Below, piece after piece: positions 34,061-45,856 of a stretch of DNA of 64,000 nucleotides. The position numbers and the translations under genes are program-made. The notes beneath the pieces were generated by a model. The model saw only the letters and a program-made list of their open reading frames with translations, did not search any database and was not told the DNA's origin. Source of the DNA: Mycocentrospora acerina (Eukaryota; Ascomycota; Dothideomycetes; Pleosporales); the NCBI GenBank assembly GCA_022701365.1, contig JAKUHH010000216.1, forward strand, positions 992,001-1,056,000, read 5' to 3'. Position 1 is the stretch's first letter, and each line of letters begins with the position of its first letter.

Positions 34061-34098
34061 CGGATCGGATTGGATTGGATTGGATTGGAATGGATTGG
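34061..34098 (+). repeat. GGATT/GGATC pentamer array
   Basis: About seven consecutive GGATT-like pentamers with single-base variants. A looser array of the same type lies 3' of the HSF gene (42085-42185). Confidence 0.85.
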
Positions 34099-34218
34099 GC
34101 TGAACTGGGCTGGGTAACGATGATATACGATGTCACGAAAACACTGTACATATACATTATACATTTATAAATTTCCCCTGCCTCGCGGCTGTGAGGGCGG
34201 CGGGATGGATCGATGGTG

Positions 34219-34246
34219 CTTCTCTCTATCTCTCTCTAAATATACA

Positions 34247-34280
<34 letters not shown>

Positions 34281-34282
34281 TA

Positions 34283-34318
<36 letters not shown>

Positions 34319-34344
34319 TATACACATCTCTCTCTCTGTCTCTC
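34219..34344 (+). repeat. CT microsatellite
   Basis: Interrupted (CT)n broken by TAT, AAATATACA and similar spacers, about 125 bp, followed directly by a GAA array (34350-34375). Confidence 0.95.
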
Positions 34345-34764
34345 ATTCTGAAGAAGAAGAAGAAGAAGAAGAAGAAAAACATAGTTTTTTTTGAATTAAT
34401 TCCTCTTCGTGTGCATGACTTCAATATCATTCATGCAATTTTTCAAACCTGGCAAAGACTCCAGAAAAAAGAAAAGAAGAAAAGAAGGATGAAGAGGTTT
34501 CGAAAGGATGAGTCTAATTTTTCTTTGAAATATTTCGTCTCGTATCAATTCGTTTCCAAAAGGCTTCTGTTGCCTACAAGGCATGTACGAGGCTGACTGC
34601 CTGATCGACAGACTGACTGACTGACCCTAAGCGGTCTCCCCTCCCCTCCCCCCTCTTCGATATTTCCCGCGCACGAATAAAACTCCTGTATGATTTGATT
34701 TCCCCCTTGGTCCTGCCTGCAAATGCTCAAGATGCCCCAAAATGCTCGATTTTTCTTCCCTTAT

Positions 34765-34797
34765 TCTCCTCCTCCTCCTCCTCCTCCTCCTCCTCCT
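34765..34797 (+). repeat. CTC trinucleotide repeat
   Basis: About eleven CTC units within a pyrimidine-rich stretch downstream of hpt1 on its strand. Confidence 0.9.
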
Positions 34798-34887
34798 TCT
34801 TCTTGTTCTTTCCATCAGTGACTCGCCACTCTTCTAGTAAGAAGCAGTGGACACGTGTAATGTCATGTCATATCAAGCCCGTGATAT

Positions 34888-35886
34888 TTACTGCTTGCTC
34901 TCCTGCTCCCTGGACAACCGGTCATGCTCGTCAATGTCGCTGCTCAACACGTTAGCCAAGATCATATCAAATCTCTCAAGCAGTAAAAGACATGTATGTG
35001 AATACACAGCAAGGGAGAGAAAAAAAAAGAATAACGTACGTAGCCTCCCATGGGTAGTTGATCCACACATCGCCGACCGTCCTCGCGGCGGCATAGCGCC
35101 CGCCCAGAATCTCCTGGGGCAGCACACCCTTCTTCTTCTTGTCTTTGTTGTGCAAGACAAAGATGCTAAACGTCGTCTTCTCGTCGGTGCGGCCGCTCTT
35201 CTGAACCGCGGCCTCGACGTCCTTTTCCAGCTCGCGCACGGCGTACTCGAGCGTCGTGCGCGTGTCGTCGACTTCGTCAACAATGAGCACGTTCTTGCCG
35301 ATGAGGTTGGCCATTTCTAGCGACGAGAGGTCGAGCCATTGTGTGCGTGTGACTTTTGTGCCGGGGGTTTCGACGTCCGGGTCGGTGGAGGAGCCGAGCT
35401 GCTCGTAGAGGGAGAGGCCGATGGCTTGGATGGGGATGTTGGCGCTGCCGGGACGCTTGAGGAAGGAGCTTTTGGGGGCGTTAGTTTGTGGGGGTTTTGT
35501 TGCTTTGGAGAGGAGGGAATAAGTACCGGAGGATGCGCGCGGGGACATAGCCGCCGCCGCCGATGGCGATCATGAGCGTGGGCTTGAAGTCATTGAGGAT
35601 CTGCTCAGCGGCTTCCTGGCACAGCTTGTGCACCTGTGGGAGGGTTGCGCGTTAGCGGGGAATTCTTTCCTTGGGATTCGTATATGCCTGTCTGTCTGCT
35701 GGCGCAAGTGTGCAGGAGCGATCCTGCAGGAAAGACGGTAGATTGCAGTATGTCGTGTCGCACAGCGTTTATGCATTGTTTCCCCCCCTCTTGTACCGCG
35801 CGCCGCTATCACTGCAGGTGGAAAGAAGAAAAGAAAAAGACGGAAAAACATACCTGGTTGTACGTGACATAAACCTTCTCAACCAT
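34888..35886 (-). CDS. hpt1: Hypoxanthine/xanthine-guanine phosphoribosyltransferase
   Basis: Four exons, 35854-35886, 35527-35633, 35040-35468 and 34888-34939, encode 206 residues; introns are 220, 58 and 100 nt. The short first exon gives MVEKVYVTYNQ, joined to VHKLCQEAAEQILNDFKP and IAIGGGGYVPARILR. The PRPP-binding motif is VLIVDEVDDTRTT at residues 107-119. The last junction gives INYPWEATDIDEHDRLS, close to the yeast Hpt1 end; two nearer AG acceptors would also keep frame but fit the family less well. The enzyme salvages purine bases by transferring ribose phosphate from PRPP in the cytosol. Match to yeast Hpt1 is clear along the whole length. Confidence 0.92.
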
Positions 35887-36389
35887 GTTGCCTGTTGATT
35901 TTGAAATTTGAGGGTAGAAAAAAAAGAGTTTTGGATTTGTGTATGAAGGTGAGTGGGATGTCGGCATGACTGTTAACCGCCCAAGGAGAAAAAAAAATCT
36001 CTTGACACGGGACAATAGTTTCTACGAAGAAGACGCCCGGAGTTGGCCGCCGCGGGGCTTTGATGTCGCGACTGGCTATTTTTCTCTCACCCCGCCATGG
36101 CGGGCTAGGCCGATAGGGGAATAGATGCGGGAGAGGCTGCAAGGGTTGTTGCTGGGATAAAACTCAGCGTTCTGTTGCGCGGGGATAGTGCTGCTGTTTC
36201 TATTCTGGTCTTGGATGTTTTGGTGCCGAGAACATGGCCATTGCTCTGTTGTTTGTGTAAACAAATATACGCTCTGCTGACGTCGACTCTATCATCACAA
36301 AGTAGTAGCAACATCAATTGCTCGTTACCCTCTCATGACACCTCTTGAGTTTTGATACACATTCTAACTACCAATGCTTTCATTTCCAC
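35887..36389. other. Intergenic, promoter side of hpt1
   Basis: Between the hpt1 start and the stop of the next minus-strand gene. Mixed composition; no recognised element or gene. Confidence 0.5.
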
Positions 36390-38177
36390 TCATTCGTCAA
36401 CCACTATTGTCCCAATGTCAAACAACGGTCCACCCGCCTTTGGAAATTCACTGCTGTCCTCGAAACCAAGCACATGGAAGAAATAGCGACCGTAACGGAT
36501 GACGTATCGGTCGTTGATGAGAACAAAAGAATCCTTGTGCGAGATTTCAAGCTCTGAAATGAGAGTCTCGTTGTCCACAGTGGCGAGGGTCTTAGGTCTT
36601 AGGCGGTCGCTAACTCTATTAGTCAGAGTACACGGTGCATGTTCTGAGCTGCCAACTTCTGATATGGCTTGATGAAATAGGGATTGATGATGGAAAGAGA
36701 GTTGCAGTCAGAATGAATGCACAACTCACCTTGTCCCTACAAACTCCAGAATCTGTACTCCTGCCTGCGTTCTCTCAAACGAGGCTCTGTAGAAGATGCC
36801 GTTCCAGCCATGCACATGCTGAGGAAACTCTGATAAGCCTGCCGACAAAGGACATTTTGGATCTGTGAATTCACCTAGATGCTCGTCAAACTGCTTGCGA
36901 ACACAGATACTTTTCTCATCATTGTGTTGCTGTTTTACATGGACAAATGCTTCAAATGCCCCTCGTGGACCGACAGGGTTAAGGGAATTCCTGCAGAGTC
37001 GGCTCTCTGTTAGGATGACATGTGGAGTCTGCAGACATTCGCCGACGTAGGAGAAACGGCCGCACACAATGCGTGGTCGCGGTCTACCAAATGCAGCACT
37101 GAATGAAGAAAGCATATCAGGACCGTGACATGAGTGGCAGTAGTTGTCGCCAAGAACAAGAATGCTCTTGCTATCTGGCTGGACTAGGATAGCAATTCCG
37201 CGGGGACTAGTTTGAAAATGGCCGCTGGTGCAGCGAGTGTAAGTGAGTGTTTGTTTCAGAGTCTGGATTGTCTCATCACGGACATCAGACTTACTCTTGA
37301 TCGCATGTCGTGACGAGGGGCGACGGGCAACAAACATCGAACCCTTTCCCTTGCTGAGTATCATAGTTCCATATGTATATAGAGATGCGATCTTTCAAGG
37401 GTGCAGCACACGCAACTGTACGTCCACGCAAGGAGACACTGGCGAAATAATTTGAACTCGGTACCTTGAAGCTTCTGCGACCTTTTCCGCTCAGCTCAGA
37501 AACATAAAAGACATTTGTCGTGGATGTAAATGCCATGAGCTCTTCAGACACATGGCACATGCGTATGTCTTCTCGTGCTTCTCCTCTGAGGGTAGAAAGG
37601 CTCAATGTATGCAGGTTGAGTGCATACAACACGCGAGCCTCTTCCGATGGTTTCCAGACGAGCGTATTCCCAGATAGCATAGGGGAGCTGATTCTCTTAT
37701 CTGAAAGGATGGTGAAGCGGCTTTTTGGATTGCCAGTACAAAACGCATGAGCAGTCTGGGCCTTGCGTTTGCAGAGGGCGTAGTCGACGCCTTGAAGGTC
37801 AACGGCGCCATTATACCAACAGCTCAAGCTTCTCTTGAGAACATGAAGACTCTGCAGAGCAAGCCACCATTTTTTGGATACCTAGCTTGTTTTGTCAGCA
37901 AGCCCAGCGAGTGGAAAGCTCTTGGCAGGCTGCGAGCAGGCCATACATGCTGTAGGCGGTAGGGTGTGGCGGGATCCAGATGGGCGAAGACGTGGGCTAC
38001 GAGCTCAACCGGAAGTTGGCCAATAATGTCAAGCTGGAATGAGCGGGCGCTGGTCATGGACTGCAGCCATCTCCATTCGTAGGGAGTCAGTTGGTTGACG
38101 AGAGCTTCGAGGGCTTTGTTCCTCGAGTCATTTGTCTGCAGAGATGCAAAAGCTTCCACTAAGCCGGTCGTCTCCAT
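36390..38177 (-). CDS. F-box protein with beta-propeller-like body
   Basis: Four exons, 37947-38177, 37295-37881, 36730-37224 and 36390-36615, encode 512 residues; introns are 65, 70 and 114 nt. The F-box spans the first junction: LDIIGQLPVELVAHVFAHLD, then PATPYRLQHVSKKWWLALQ. Behind it comes a repeated pattern of short strands (MLSGNTLVWKP, ELMAFTSTTNVFYV, VSLRGRTVACAAP) like WD or kelch blades, without canonical WD dipeptides. Many fungal F-box proteins look like this. It would link a substrate to an SCF ubiquitin ligase; the target is unknown. The ATG at 38177 was chosen because the upstream in-frame codon is TTG. The gene is divergent from the HSF gene across a repeat-rich promoter. Confidence 0.82.
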
Positions 38178-38682
38178 TGTGGCCAAAACCGCGGTTCATC
38201 TGGGGTAAGCGACGGCGGAGCGGTACGCACTTGGGCTGCTCGTAGGGACATGTCGCGATGCGTGACTCGCGAGGTGGACAGATGGTGAAGTCAAAGATGG
38301 GTGCGGACCGTGCGCAGCTGGTTGCAGCCAAGCGCATGACGGAAGGCGCGCCTCGTGGCAACCACGGTTTGAGACGTGCACGCTGGTCTGGGCCGGCGTG
38401 GCAGGATGGGGCGAATTCTGAATTGATAGCCACGACGCCGTTCCGTGGACCAGGAATCTGCAATGCTTGTGGAACCAGGCCAGCTGTTGCATGACGGAAC
38501 CATGCATGCTGCAGTGGAGACGGTTGACGTTTTCAGGAATTGGTGCTGGCAAGCCACAGAGGGCAGCGGCGGTTTCATGGGCGAATGCATGTGGCCGACA
38601 TTTGCGCGACAACAAGGGGTTTCTTCGGCGCCCTGCAGGAGCAGACGGAGCAGTGTAGGTGCAGGTGGTGTAGAGGTGCAGA

Positions 38683-38745
38683 GGTGTAGGTGGTGTAGGT
38701 GGTGTAGGTGGTGTAGGTGGTGTAGGTGGTGTAGGTGGTGTAGGT
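38683..38745 (+). repeat. 9-bp minisatellite GGTGTAGGT, seven units
   Basis: Seven perfect head-to-tail GGTGTAGGT units, with degenerate units on both sides (from about 38652 and to 38760). Confidence 0.95.
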
Positions 38746-38763
38746 GGTGTAGATGGTGTAGTG

Positions 38764-38925
38764 AAGTGTGGTAAAGTGGAATGTAGGGTGATGTAGTGTA
38801 GTGTGGTGTGGTGTGGTGTAGTGTAGCATAGTGCAGCATATAGTGCAGCATATAGTGCAGCATAGAGTAGCATAGTGTAGCATAGAGTTGGCATAGTGTA
38901 GCATAGTGTGGCATAGGGTACGAGC
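38764..38925 (+). repeat. GTGTAGT / AGTGCAGCATAT / AGCATAGTGT repeats
   Basis: Degenerate short repeats continuing the minisatellite, including three AGTGCAGCATA-type units (38829-38865) and several GTGTAGCATA units. Confidence 0.8.
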
Positions 38926-39665
38926 AGACCAGCCGTTCCCAGACGACCAGGTGCGGGTCGACGGCCACCCGGCCTGGTCGAGCATACCGAGTACATAGCT
39001 GGTGGTAGCATGCACCATGAGACTTGTGTCGACCAAGCATCGACATGGCACTTGTGTCGACCGAGCATCACCATGCGCATCCCGAGCTGACTGGCGACCG
39101 CGCTCGCCTGGCCAGTGCTTCTCTCGTGTGCCTGGACGCGACACATGGGCAGCCATTGCGCCTCGAGACGACGCCCTCGCCCTCGCCCTCGCCCTCTCCA
39201 AGCCCAGCCCCGTGTTCTCAAGTCTCTCGTCTCAAGGCGCAAGTCTCTCGTCGCAAGGCCTCGAGACTGCGGTGCCATGCGGTAGAAGCCGCCAGTGCTT
39301 GTGCCCGGCAGCTCCCACGCTCCCCCTTCCCCTCGCCCCGTTCCCGGCGAGCGCTGTGTGTGGTGTGCTCGGTCGCCGTCAGCCGCATTCTGGAACGCAG
39401 GCTTGGGTTGTTCGCAGGCGCTAGAAGGCCGGACTAGACGACTGCCCCGGGCCAACAGCTCCGCAGCGTCTCCGCTCTCAAACTCAGTCGCGGCCGTATA
39501 TCGGGACCCTGCATTCAACGTCTCTGCTATCCGACATTTGTAGAAACCCTCGCCGGCTCCCTCCCAGCGCGGGCTGCTCCCGACCTCTCCCCCAGCTGCT
39601 GCCCCCGCCCGCGCCGCCAGCACCATCGCCGCCCTCGCCCTCGCCCTCGCCGCCAGCACCGAGCC

Positions 39666-41765
39666 ATGGCGTCCGTCGCAGAAGCCCGCCGCAGCCCCTT
39701 CTCGCCCGCCCCCCACAACCCAGGCCTGCACAAGTCCATCCCCATCCTGCCCTCGTCCGCCTCGTCGCTGGCCCCGCCGCGCGACGCCATGGACATGTCG
39801 CCGCCGGGCGCATCGTCCATGGGGCCGCCCACCCTGGGCAGCTCGGCCGCAGACCGCGCCGGCACCCTCCCGCCCCACACGGCCGTCCCAGAGAGGGACC
39901 ACGACAACGTCTCGCCCACGGCCCACGCCAGCCTGGCCCCCGCCGTGGGCGCTGCCGCCGCCGCCCAGCAGCCCAAGGTGGTGCAGACGGCCTTTATCCA
40001 CAAGCTGTACAACATGCTCGAGGACCAGAGCATCCAGCACCTCATCTCGTGGTCCAGCACCAACGAGAGCTTCGTCATGTCGCCCTCGAGCGAGTTCTCA
40101 AAGGTCCTGTCGTACGTCCGCCCCCAGCTGGTGTCCGTTGCGGGCGATTGATCAAAGTGCTTCAACGCCCAGGCGAGCGACGCATGCATCCACGTGCTCC
40201 ACCCCCCATCGCCCTGGCTGACCCGCCCTGCAGCTCCTACTTCAAGCACACCAACATCTCGTCCTTTGTCCGCCAGCTGAACATGTACGGCTTCCACAAA
40301 GGTGCGCCCAATCGCTTCCCCGCCCTGCCGAGCCTGCCTTACTAAGCGTGTCCAGTCAGCGACGTCTTCCACACCGGGTCGCCAGACTCGCCCCTCTGGG
40401 AATTCAAGCACGGAAACGGCAACTTCAAGCGCGGTGATCTGGTTGGCCTGCGAGAGATCAAGCGACGCGCCTCGAGACATGCCCTCATCCACAGAGACTC
40501 GTTTTCGGCTCCAAAGGTCCCCGCCCTTCCATCCGTCGGCCAGCCCGTCGAGCCCATGCCCGACCCCGTCGAGTCGCGTCTCAATGTGCTCGAGCACCAA
40601 TTCTTCGACATGCACGCACGCATGCAGCGCTCAGACGAAACGTGTGCCTACCTCAACCAAAAGACTCTGGTTTTGATGGAGGGCTTGGTGCGATGTCATC
40701 AGGTACGCCAGACTCTCAAACCCCCGCCCAAACCCCACCATCTAACCAAAACTTCAGTGGAACCAAGACCTCACAAACTGCATCATGGCCATGGTACCAG
40801 ATCCAGAGCACCCTGTCCACAAAGATGGTGCGTGCATTCCAAACCCTCCACGTTTCAACGGCATGCTTACAATCACGGCAGTTGTAATGATGCAGCGCGA
40901 CATCAGCCGACACACTGACTTGCTTCGAAGTCTCGAGGCTCACGAAGAGCCCTACTCGGCACGCCAATCGCACTTTATGCAGATCGATAGCAACAACGGC
41001 CCGCCTCTTTCCCCGAGGCAGATGCCCCAAGACAGCATCACAGAATCGCGGAGAGGATCACTCGTCAACATGTCTCGACAAACACCCATAAAAGCCCCCG
41101 TCCCACCCCATCTTGCCATTTCTCCCCGTCGCTATGGCTCGATAGGCGCAGGCAACTACTCTCCTTCAGCCAGAACCCCAGTTTCATACCAACCTCCGCC
41201 ACCACCGCCACCACCTCCTCCCCCACCAACCATCCAGCATCCAGGCGGAAACCCAGGAAGCGGCTCCTCCCCGCCCTACAATCTATACAGACGACACACC
41301 TCAGCAGACATCCGCACCCACGGCTGGCAAGCACCGCCTCCTCCGCCTCCCCCCGCCCACTCCCCCTACGCATCAGGCCACAACTCGTCTGCCTGGCCCT
41401 CCTCCCCACACCGAACACCCATTGGCGGCGGGGACCAACAAATCCGAGACGCTCTCGAGCAATACCAACTCCCACGCGGCCCGCGCCAGCAATCCTCGCG
41501 CCAAGGCACTCCACCATCAAACAACAACAACAACAATAACAATAACAATGACAACAACACACCCTCCACCCTCGGCGTAGATAGCGGGTGGACGCTTCCC
41601 GGCGCGCGATTTCCCTTTCGAGGCATCGACACCTCTGGCCCGCCCACCAGACGCTCCAGCCTAGCCTCGAACCTACACTCCCTGCTCAATCCCGCCGAGA
41701 CGGCCGAGCGCGACGACGAAGACGACGACTTTGAGGACGCGAGGAAGCGGAAGAGGATGCAGTGA
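39666..41765 (+). CDS. HSF-type transcription factor (Sfl1/Mga1-like)
   Basis: Exons 39666-40111, 40234-40301, 40356-40702 and 40758-41765, giving 622 residues. A further 54-nt stop-free intron is likely at 40828-40881; removing it gives 604 residues. The HSF DNA-binding domain covers about residues 104-215: TAFIHKLYNMLEDQSIQHL, SYFKHTNISSFVRQLNMYGF, the segment HTGSPDSPLWEFKHGNGNF and LREIKRRASR. A helical segment follows (about 235-270), shorter than a classical HSF trimer domain. The C-terminal half holds poly-Pro and poly-Asn runs and ends in a basic RKRKRM stretch like an NLS. The LISWSSTNESFVMSP wording fits the Sfl1/Mga1 branch rather than Hsf1 or Skn7, so a role in morphology or adhesion is possible, by family only. 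Confidence 0.88.
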
Positions 41766-42453
41766 TCTGGGAGTGCTCTTATCTTGTCTTGTCTTATCCA
41801 ATCTTCATCCTTGATCTTGAAGATTTCTTTTTTTTTTCTTCCAAACTTTTTTTTTTGGCATCAATCAAATCTTACATTATATGGCATGCATACATGTAAA
41901 ACCAATCTATTGGGTTGAATTGATTGATTGATTGATTAGTTGATTTGAACTCTTTGAATTGATTGTCTGATTGTTTAGGGAGTTATGGATGGGGGTGGGG
42001 GTGTTTGGGGGAGAAATATCTGCTTTTTTTTTAGGTTATTTTTTTTGTTTGGATTCTGATTTTGGTTTTTTTTTTTGGTTTTCGGATCTGGATTGGTTTG
42101 GATTGGTTTGAATTGGATTGGACTGGATTGGACTGGATCGGTTTGGTTTGGATTGGTTTGGGATTGGGTTTAGTTTGGGTTTTGTTTGCTGGGTCGAGAG
42201 TAGTAGGTAGGTAGGTAGGTAGGTAGGGAGGAGGATCCATTGATCAATCCATTCATCTATTCATCTATCCATTTATAAATTTATCCATTTATCCATCTAT
42301 GAGCGTGTATAGCCTTTTTCATTTCATTTTTATTATTCAATGCTGGTCATCCTTTTTTTGGTATTTCCTAGAAAGAATCTTATACACTGTCCGTATATAT
42401 ATATATACATCCTTGTCTTGTAGGCGTTGGTTTCCTTGCTTACTTATCTATTG

Positions 42454-42520
<67 letters not shown>

Positions 42521-42905
42521 CATCATCATTGTTGTGCATTGTTATTGTTTGGATGAAACAGCCTTGTCGGTTCGTATCATGTGTTGGGTTGATAATGTGC
42601 TGAATATACCCCCGTCACCCTTGAATAATCAAATTCAAAGGACATACATTAAACATACACCTCACAGCTGACAATCGAGCACAAGGAACATTAAGTGTGA
42701 TACCAATTATTCATTCATCTACCCAGTCATCCACCAGTCATCCACCAGTCATCCACCAGTCATCCACATGATTGGTAACGCTGCCGAGTCGTAGAATAGT
42801 CTACACATTGCCAAGCAGGTCGTGAAGAAGATGCCATTTATCTCATGGTAGTTCCACCGCACATCTCCCCAAGAAATCCCATCCTCATAACATTTCTGAA
42901 ATGCC
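41766..42905. other. Convergent 3' region with simple repeats
   Basis: Between the HSF-type (+) and GPI-type (-) genes. Contains GATT repeats (41918-41945), GGATTGG-type repeats (42085-42185), a GTAG array (42202-42228), the CTA array below and four copies of CAGTCATCCAC (about 42725-42770). No gene. Confidence 0.7.
42454..42520 (+). repeat. CTA trinucleotide repeat, about 22 units
   Basis: Perfect (CTA)n, about 67 bp, followed by short CAT repeats. Confidence 0.97.
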
Positions 42906-43892
42906 CTAGACCACCAAGGCAGCGATCATCACCCCGAAGAGAAGAACAAAGAACGATATGCCGTCATGGTCAGCCGCATTCGTGCTCATAGCTACAGATG
43001 ACTTGGTAGGTTCAAACTGGCGAACAAAGTTCGCGGTTGGAGTACCGTAGACACTGTGAGTGGTTGAGTTGGGGTAGAACGGTGTCGGGGCCACGAGTGA
43101 CGAGTTGTGAATAGAGTGTGAAAAGGAAACGCCGGTCGTCGTACCATCCGTCACAGGTAGTGAGAGGGTAGGATAGTAGAAAGCGGACGTCTGGGATGGG
43201 ATGGAAGACGGGACCGAGGTCTGAATCGTGAATACAGGCTCGTCCTGGGTGGTGGTTGACGTAGAAATGCAGAACTTGGAGGTCGACCTGATCTTGCTGA
43301 CCGTAATCGTCTTGTACTGTGTCAATGTGGAGCGGAGGGTCGTCGTAGTGGTGGGCTTAACAGAAGTGACACTGTACAATTAGCAATTACGAAGGGTGCC
43401 CACTGAAAAAGAAGAGGGATTGAAGAACAAGGTAGAGATAGGAAGCCAAAGAAATGCACATCACCTACTCAGGAACAGCAGAAATCGCCGGGACCGCAGT
43501 CGCACTACCCGTGGCACCCCCCTCAGTGACAGTCGTAGTCTTCGTGACCGTGACATGGACAGTCGAGGGAGTCTTTGTCTTCTCAGGGCAAAGATACGTC
43601 AAGGTAGTCGCCTCTCCATGTAGCATGACAGGGCCAGTACAAAACTTAGGTAGCTCAAGACAGACTTCGTCGCGCGGAGCCACCACTGTAGTGAAGATGG
43701 ACTCGCTAAAGTGTCCACCATTATCCACAACTTCAGCAGTAGCAGCAGCAGCTTTCTTCGTGTGAGTAATTGTAGTCCAAAAAATAACAGGATATTCAGG
43801 TATCCAGGTGTACAGGGAGGTACGAAAGGATTGATAGCGAGGAACTTCTTACCAGCAATTGCAATCAAAACGATCATGCGCATGTTGTTCAT
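42906..43892 (-). CDS. Ser/Thr-rich secreted protein, probably GPI-anchored
   Basis: Three exons, 43853-43892, 43469-43751 and 42906-43371, encode 262 residues; introns are 101 and 97 nt. The first exon gives a signal peptide (MNNMRMIVLIAIAAAAATA). The middle has four cysteines around CLELPKFC and YLCPEK, then a long Thr- and Ser-rich stretch suited to O-mannosylation. The C-terminus has small residues (STNAADHDG) before a hydrophobic end (ISFFVLLFGVMIAALVV), the layout of a GPI attachment signal. It is therefore probably a cell-wall or plasma-membrane surface protein. No family is recognised. The exon joins are inferred from frame and splice signals, without a homologue to check against. Confidence 0.7.
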
Positions 43893-44911
43893 AGCGAAAG
43901 AAGCGGCCAAAGCAGAGCTGTTGAAAGAGAGGGAGATTCCTACAGAGTGAGTGAGAGGTAAGCGAATGTGGTGGCCCTACAGTTGAAATGAAATGAAAAG
44001 AGTGTATTGCTGCTGGTGAGAGGAGACGGATGGGGGCGAGTGAGATGTTATGTGAGATTGATCCCCCAGACACGTCTTCGCTAGTAGACGTACAAACGTA
44101 AACACGAAATCTCGCTTCACCATGGGATTTTCCAGTACAGGAGCCAATAGCGTCGAGCGTGATTTGTATGACGGTGAACTGAACAGATATTTGTACCTTG
44201 TGCGTCGGTGTACAGTGCCTGATCTGCTCTTGCCCGTTTGGTTTCACTGTTAGCCGTGCGTCTGAGGGGTCCAATTAGAGAGTCGATGTCATGGTCGCGT
44301 GTTGTTGGTCATTTTGGGGATTGATTAGCTGGTGTGAGAGGGGAGCTGGCCAGGAAGAGGAGGGAAAGTGAGCTGATAAGAGGTACTTTGATAAATTGTA
44401 GGTAACACTCACCAACATGATCTGGTACGACCTCTCAATATACTCAGCTCAGGTCTACACACACCCGGTGAGGCTTGACGCCAATCTCATCAGCTCAGTC
44501 ACACGCTGTAATAAGTCTATACTGAGTTTTTAAGATTGCAAAGGAGGATATTTTCGGCTCAAGGAAATGACGAGGAACAGCTGGACGTGAAAATGCAAGA
44601 CTCGAAGTAGATGTAACAATCCTTTGCTTTGTGGACGGCCAAGACTGAGTAAGTGTTATGGATGTGATAAGCCAGAGATAGCACGGAGCTTAAAAGGAGT
44701 AAGAAAGTATTTCAGAGGGCCCTTTGTTACAATTGCATACAGCAAGGAACAAAAGCACAGGCAAGAGCCGTGAAAACGAGTAGACGTTCTCAGACTAATA
44801 GAGCGATGAAATAGGGCGTTATGCATGACAATGTAAAACGAATCAAAAGCAGTTCTTGCATGGCTCTCTATCCTACCTACCAATGCAAAGGATCAAACTG
44901 CAAACATCCAT
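43893..44911. other. Intergenic, promoter of the Ser/Thr-rich gene
   Basis: Between the Ser/Thr-rich gene start and the DUF2458-like stop, both minus strand. AT-rich and without a recognised gene or element. Confidence 0.5.
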
Positions 44912-45856
44912 CTAATCGCCATACAACTCCGCCAAGTGGTTCAGCATCTTCCTCTGCAGCTCAAGAACTTGCACTTTTGTGATCTTCCCCTTAACTTGCT
45001 CCTGGTACTTGAGATCATTCGACAGCGACTCGTCGCCATCATCGAGAATAAGATCCGGTTTGACGCCGAAGAACGGAACGCCCAGGACCTTGAGAGACGA
45101 GCTCTGCGACTCGACCATTAGCTTGCTAGCTCGATACACTTTTGCGTCGTACTGCTCGAGTTCCTGTTGTTCTCTCTCCGGAGTCTGGTCATCTGTTAGC
45201 TTGGTTGGTGTTGGAGGGAGTGGAAAGTATCCATACACGAAGCAACGCAGTCCCTTCTAGAAGACCTGGTAAGGATCTGGATGTGTTAGTAGGGTACAGC
45301 TATATCAATAGTTGAAGACTTACAAAGCAGCTCGGTGTGCTTGCTCGTTCTCGCGCTTGAACTTATGCTCTTCGATGAGACGTGTGCGGCCACTTTCCCA
45401 AGACGCAACGTTCTGCTCTTGATCCTTCATGAGCTGGCAGATGTAAGCGCAAACACGTGTGTGCGAAAAAGGATTAAATACCTTGCGGACAGAAGGGGTG
45501 AAGTTGGCATTATGAGCAGCAATCTTGTTCACGCAGCGGAGACCCTGTTTCCATTCTGTGATGGTGGATGGATCGATCAGGGCTGCCAAGGGCCGGTCCT
45601 GGGGTCGGGGAGGGTGTTGCTGGGGAGGGTGTTGGGGAGCTGGTCGTCCTTGCAGCCGCGGATCTGCCGAGTGACGATATGTGTTGCTGTGATCTTGGGG
45701 GTAAACTTGCGGCACTTCAGGGTATGGGGCATAGTTCTGTGTAGAATCATAGCTCTGCTGTTGGTCTTGATGCGCGACGTTGGTTTGAGGGAGGCTCGCG
45801 AGTGTTGCAAGAATCGTTTCCAGATCTGCAAAGTTCTGCTCAGGATTTTCTGCCAT
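44912..45856 (-). CDS. DUF2458-like coiled fungal protein
   Basis: Four exons, 45482-45856, 45324-45433, 45239-45276 and 44912-45192, encode 267 residues. The introns are 48, 47 and 46 nt; the first is a multiple of three and has no stop, so it could be mistaken for coding sequence. The N-terminus is Gln/Pro-rich. Then come LIDPSTITEWKQGLRCVNKI, a helical segment with QEQNVASWESGRTRLIEEH, and a C-terminal block DAKVYRASKLMVESQSSSLK followed by LGVPFFGVKPDLI. This order matches my recollection of the fungal DUF2458 family, whose function is not established. The third exon is only 38 nt. Soluble, no signal peptide. Confidence 0.72.

Larger units (their letters stand above)
33661..34887. other. 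Convergent 3' region rich in simple repeats
   Basis: Between the TBC (+) and hpt1 (-) stops. Holds a TG/TTTG stretch (33950-33990), a GGATT array (34061-34098), a CT array, a GAA array and a CTC array, each listed where clear. No gene. Confidence 0.7.
38178..39665. other. Repeat-rich divergent promoter
   Basis: 1.5 kb between the F-box (-) and HSF-type (+) starts. It contains the 9-bp array at 38683-38745, CATAG/TGCAGCATA repeats to about 38925, a 28-bp near-direct duplication of ACTTGTGTCGACC at 39022 and 39050, and two CGCCCT arrays (39172-39198 and 39628-39652). A long minus-strand frame (38196-40040) crosses it but is repeat-driven and not supported. Confidence 0.7.

Noticed and set aside
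38196..40040. Long minus-strand open frame (614 codons)
   Set aside because: It runs through the GGTGTAGGT minisatellite and antisense to the first HSF exon; repeat and GC content explain its openness and it shows no family resemblance.
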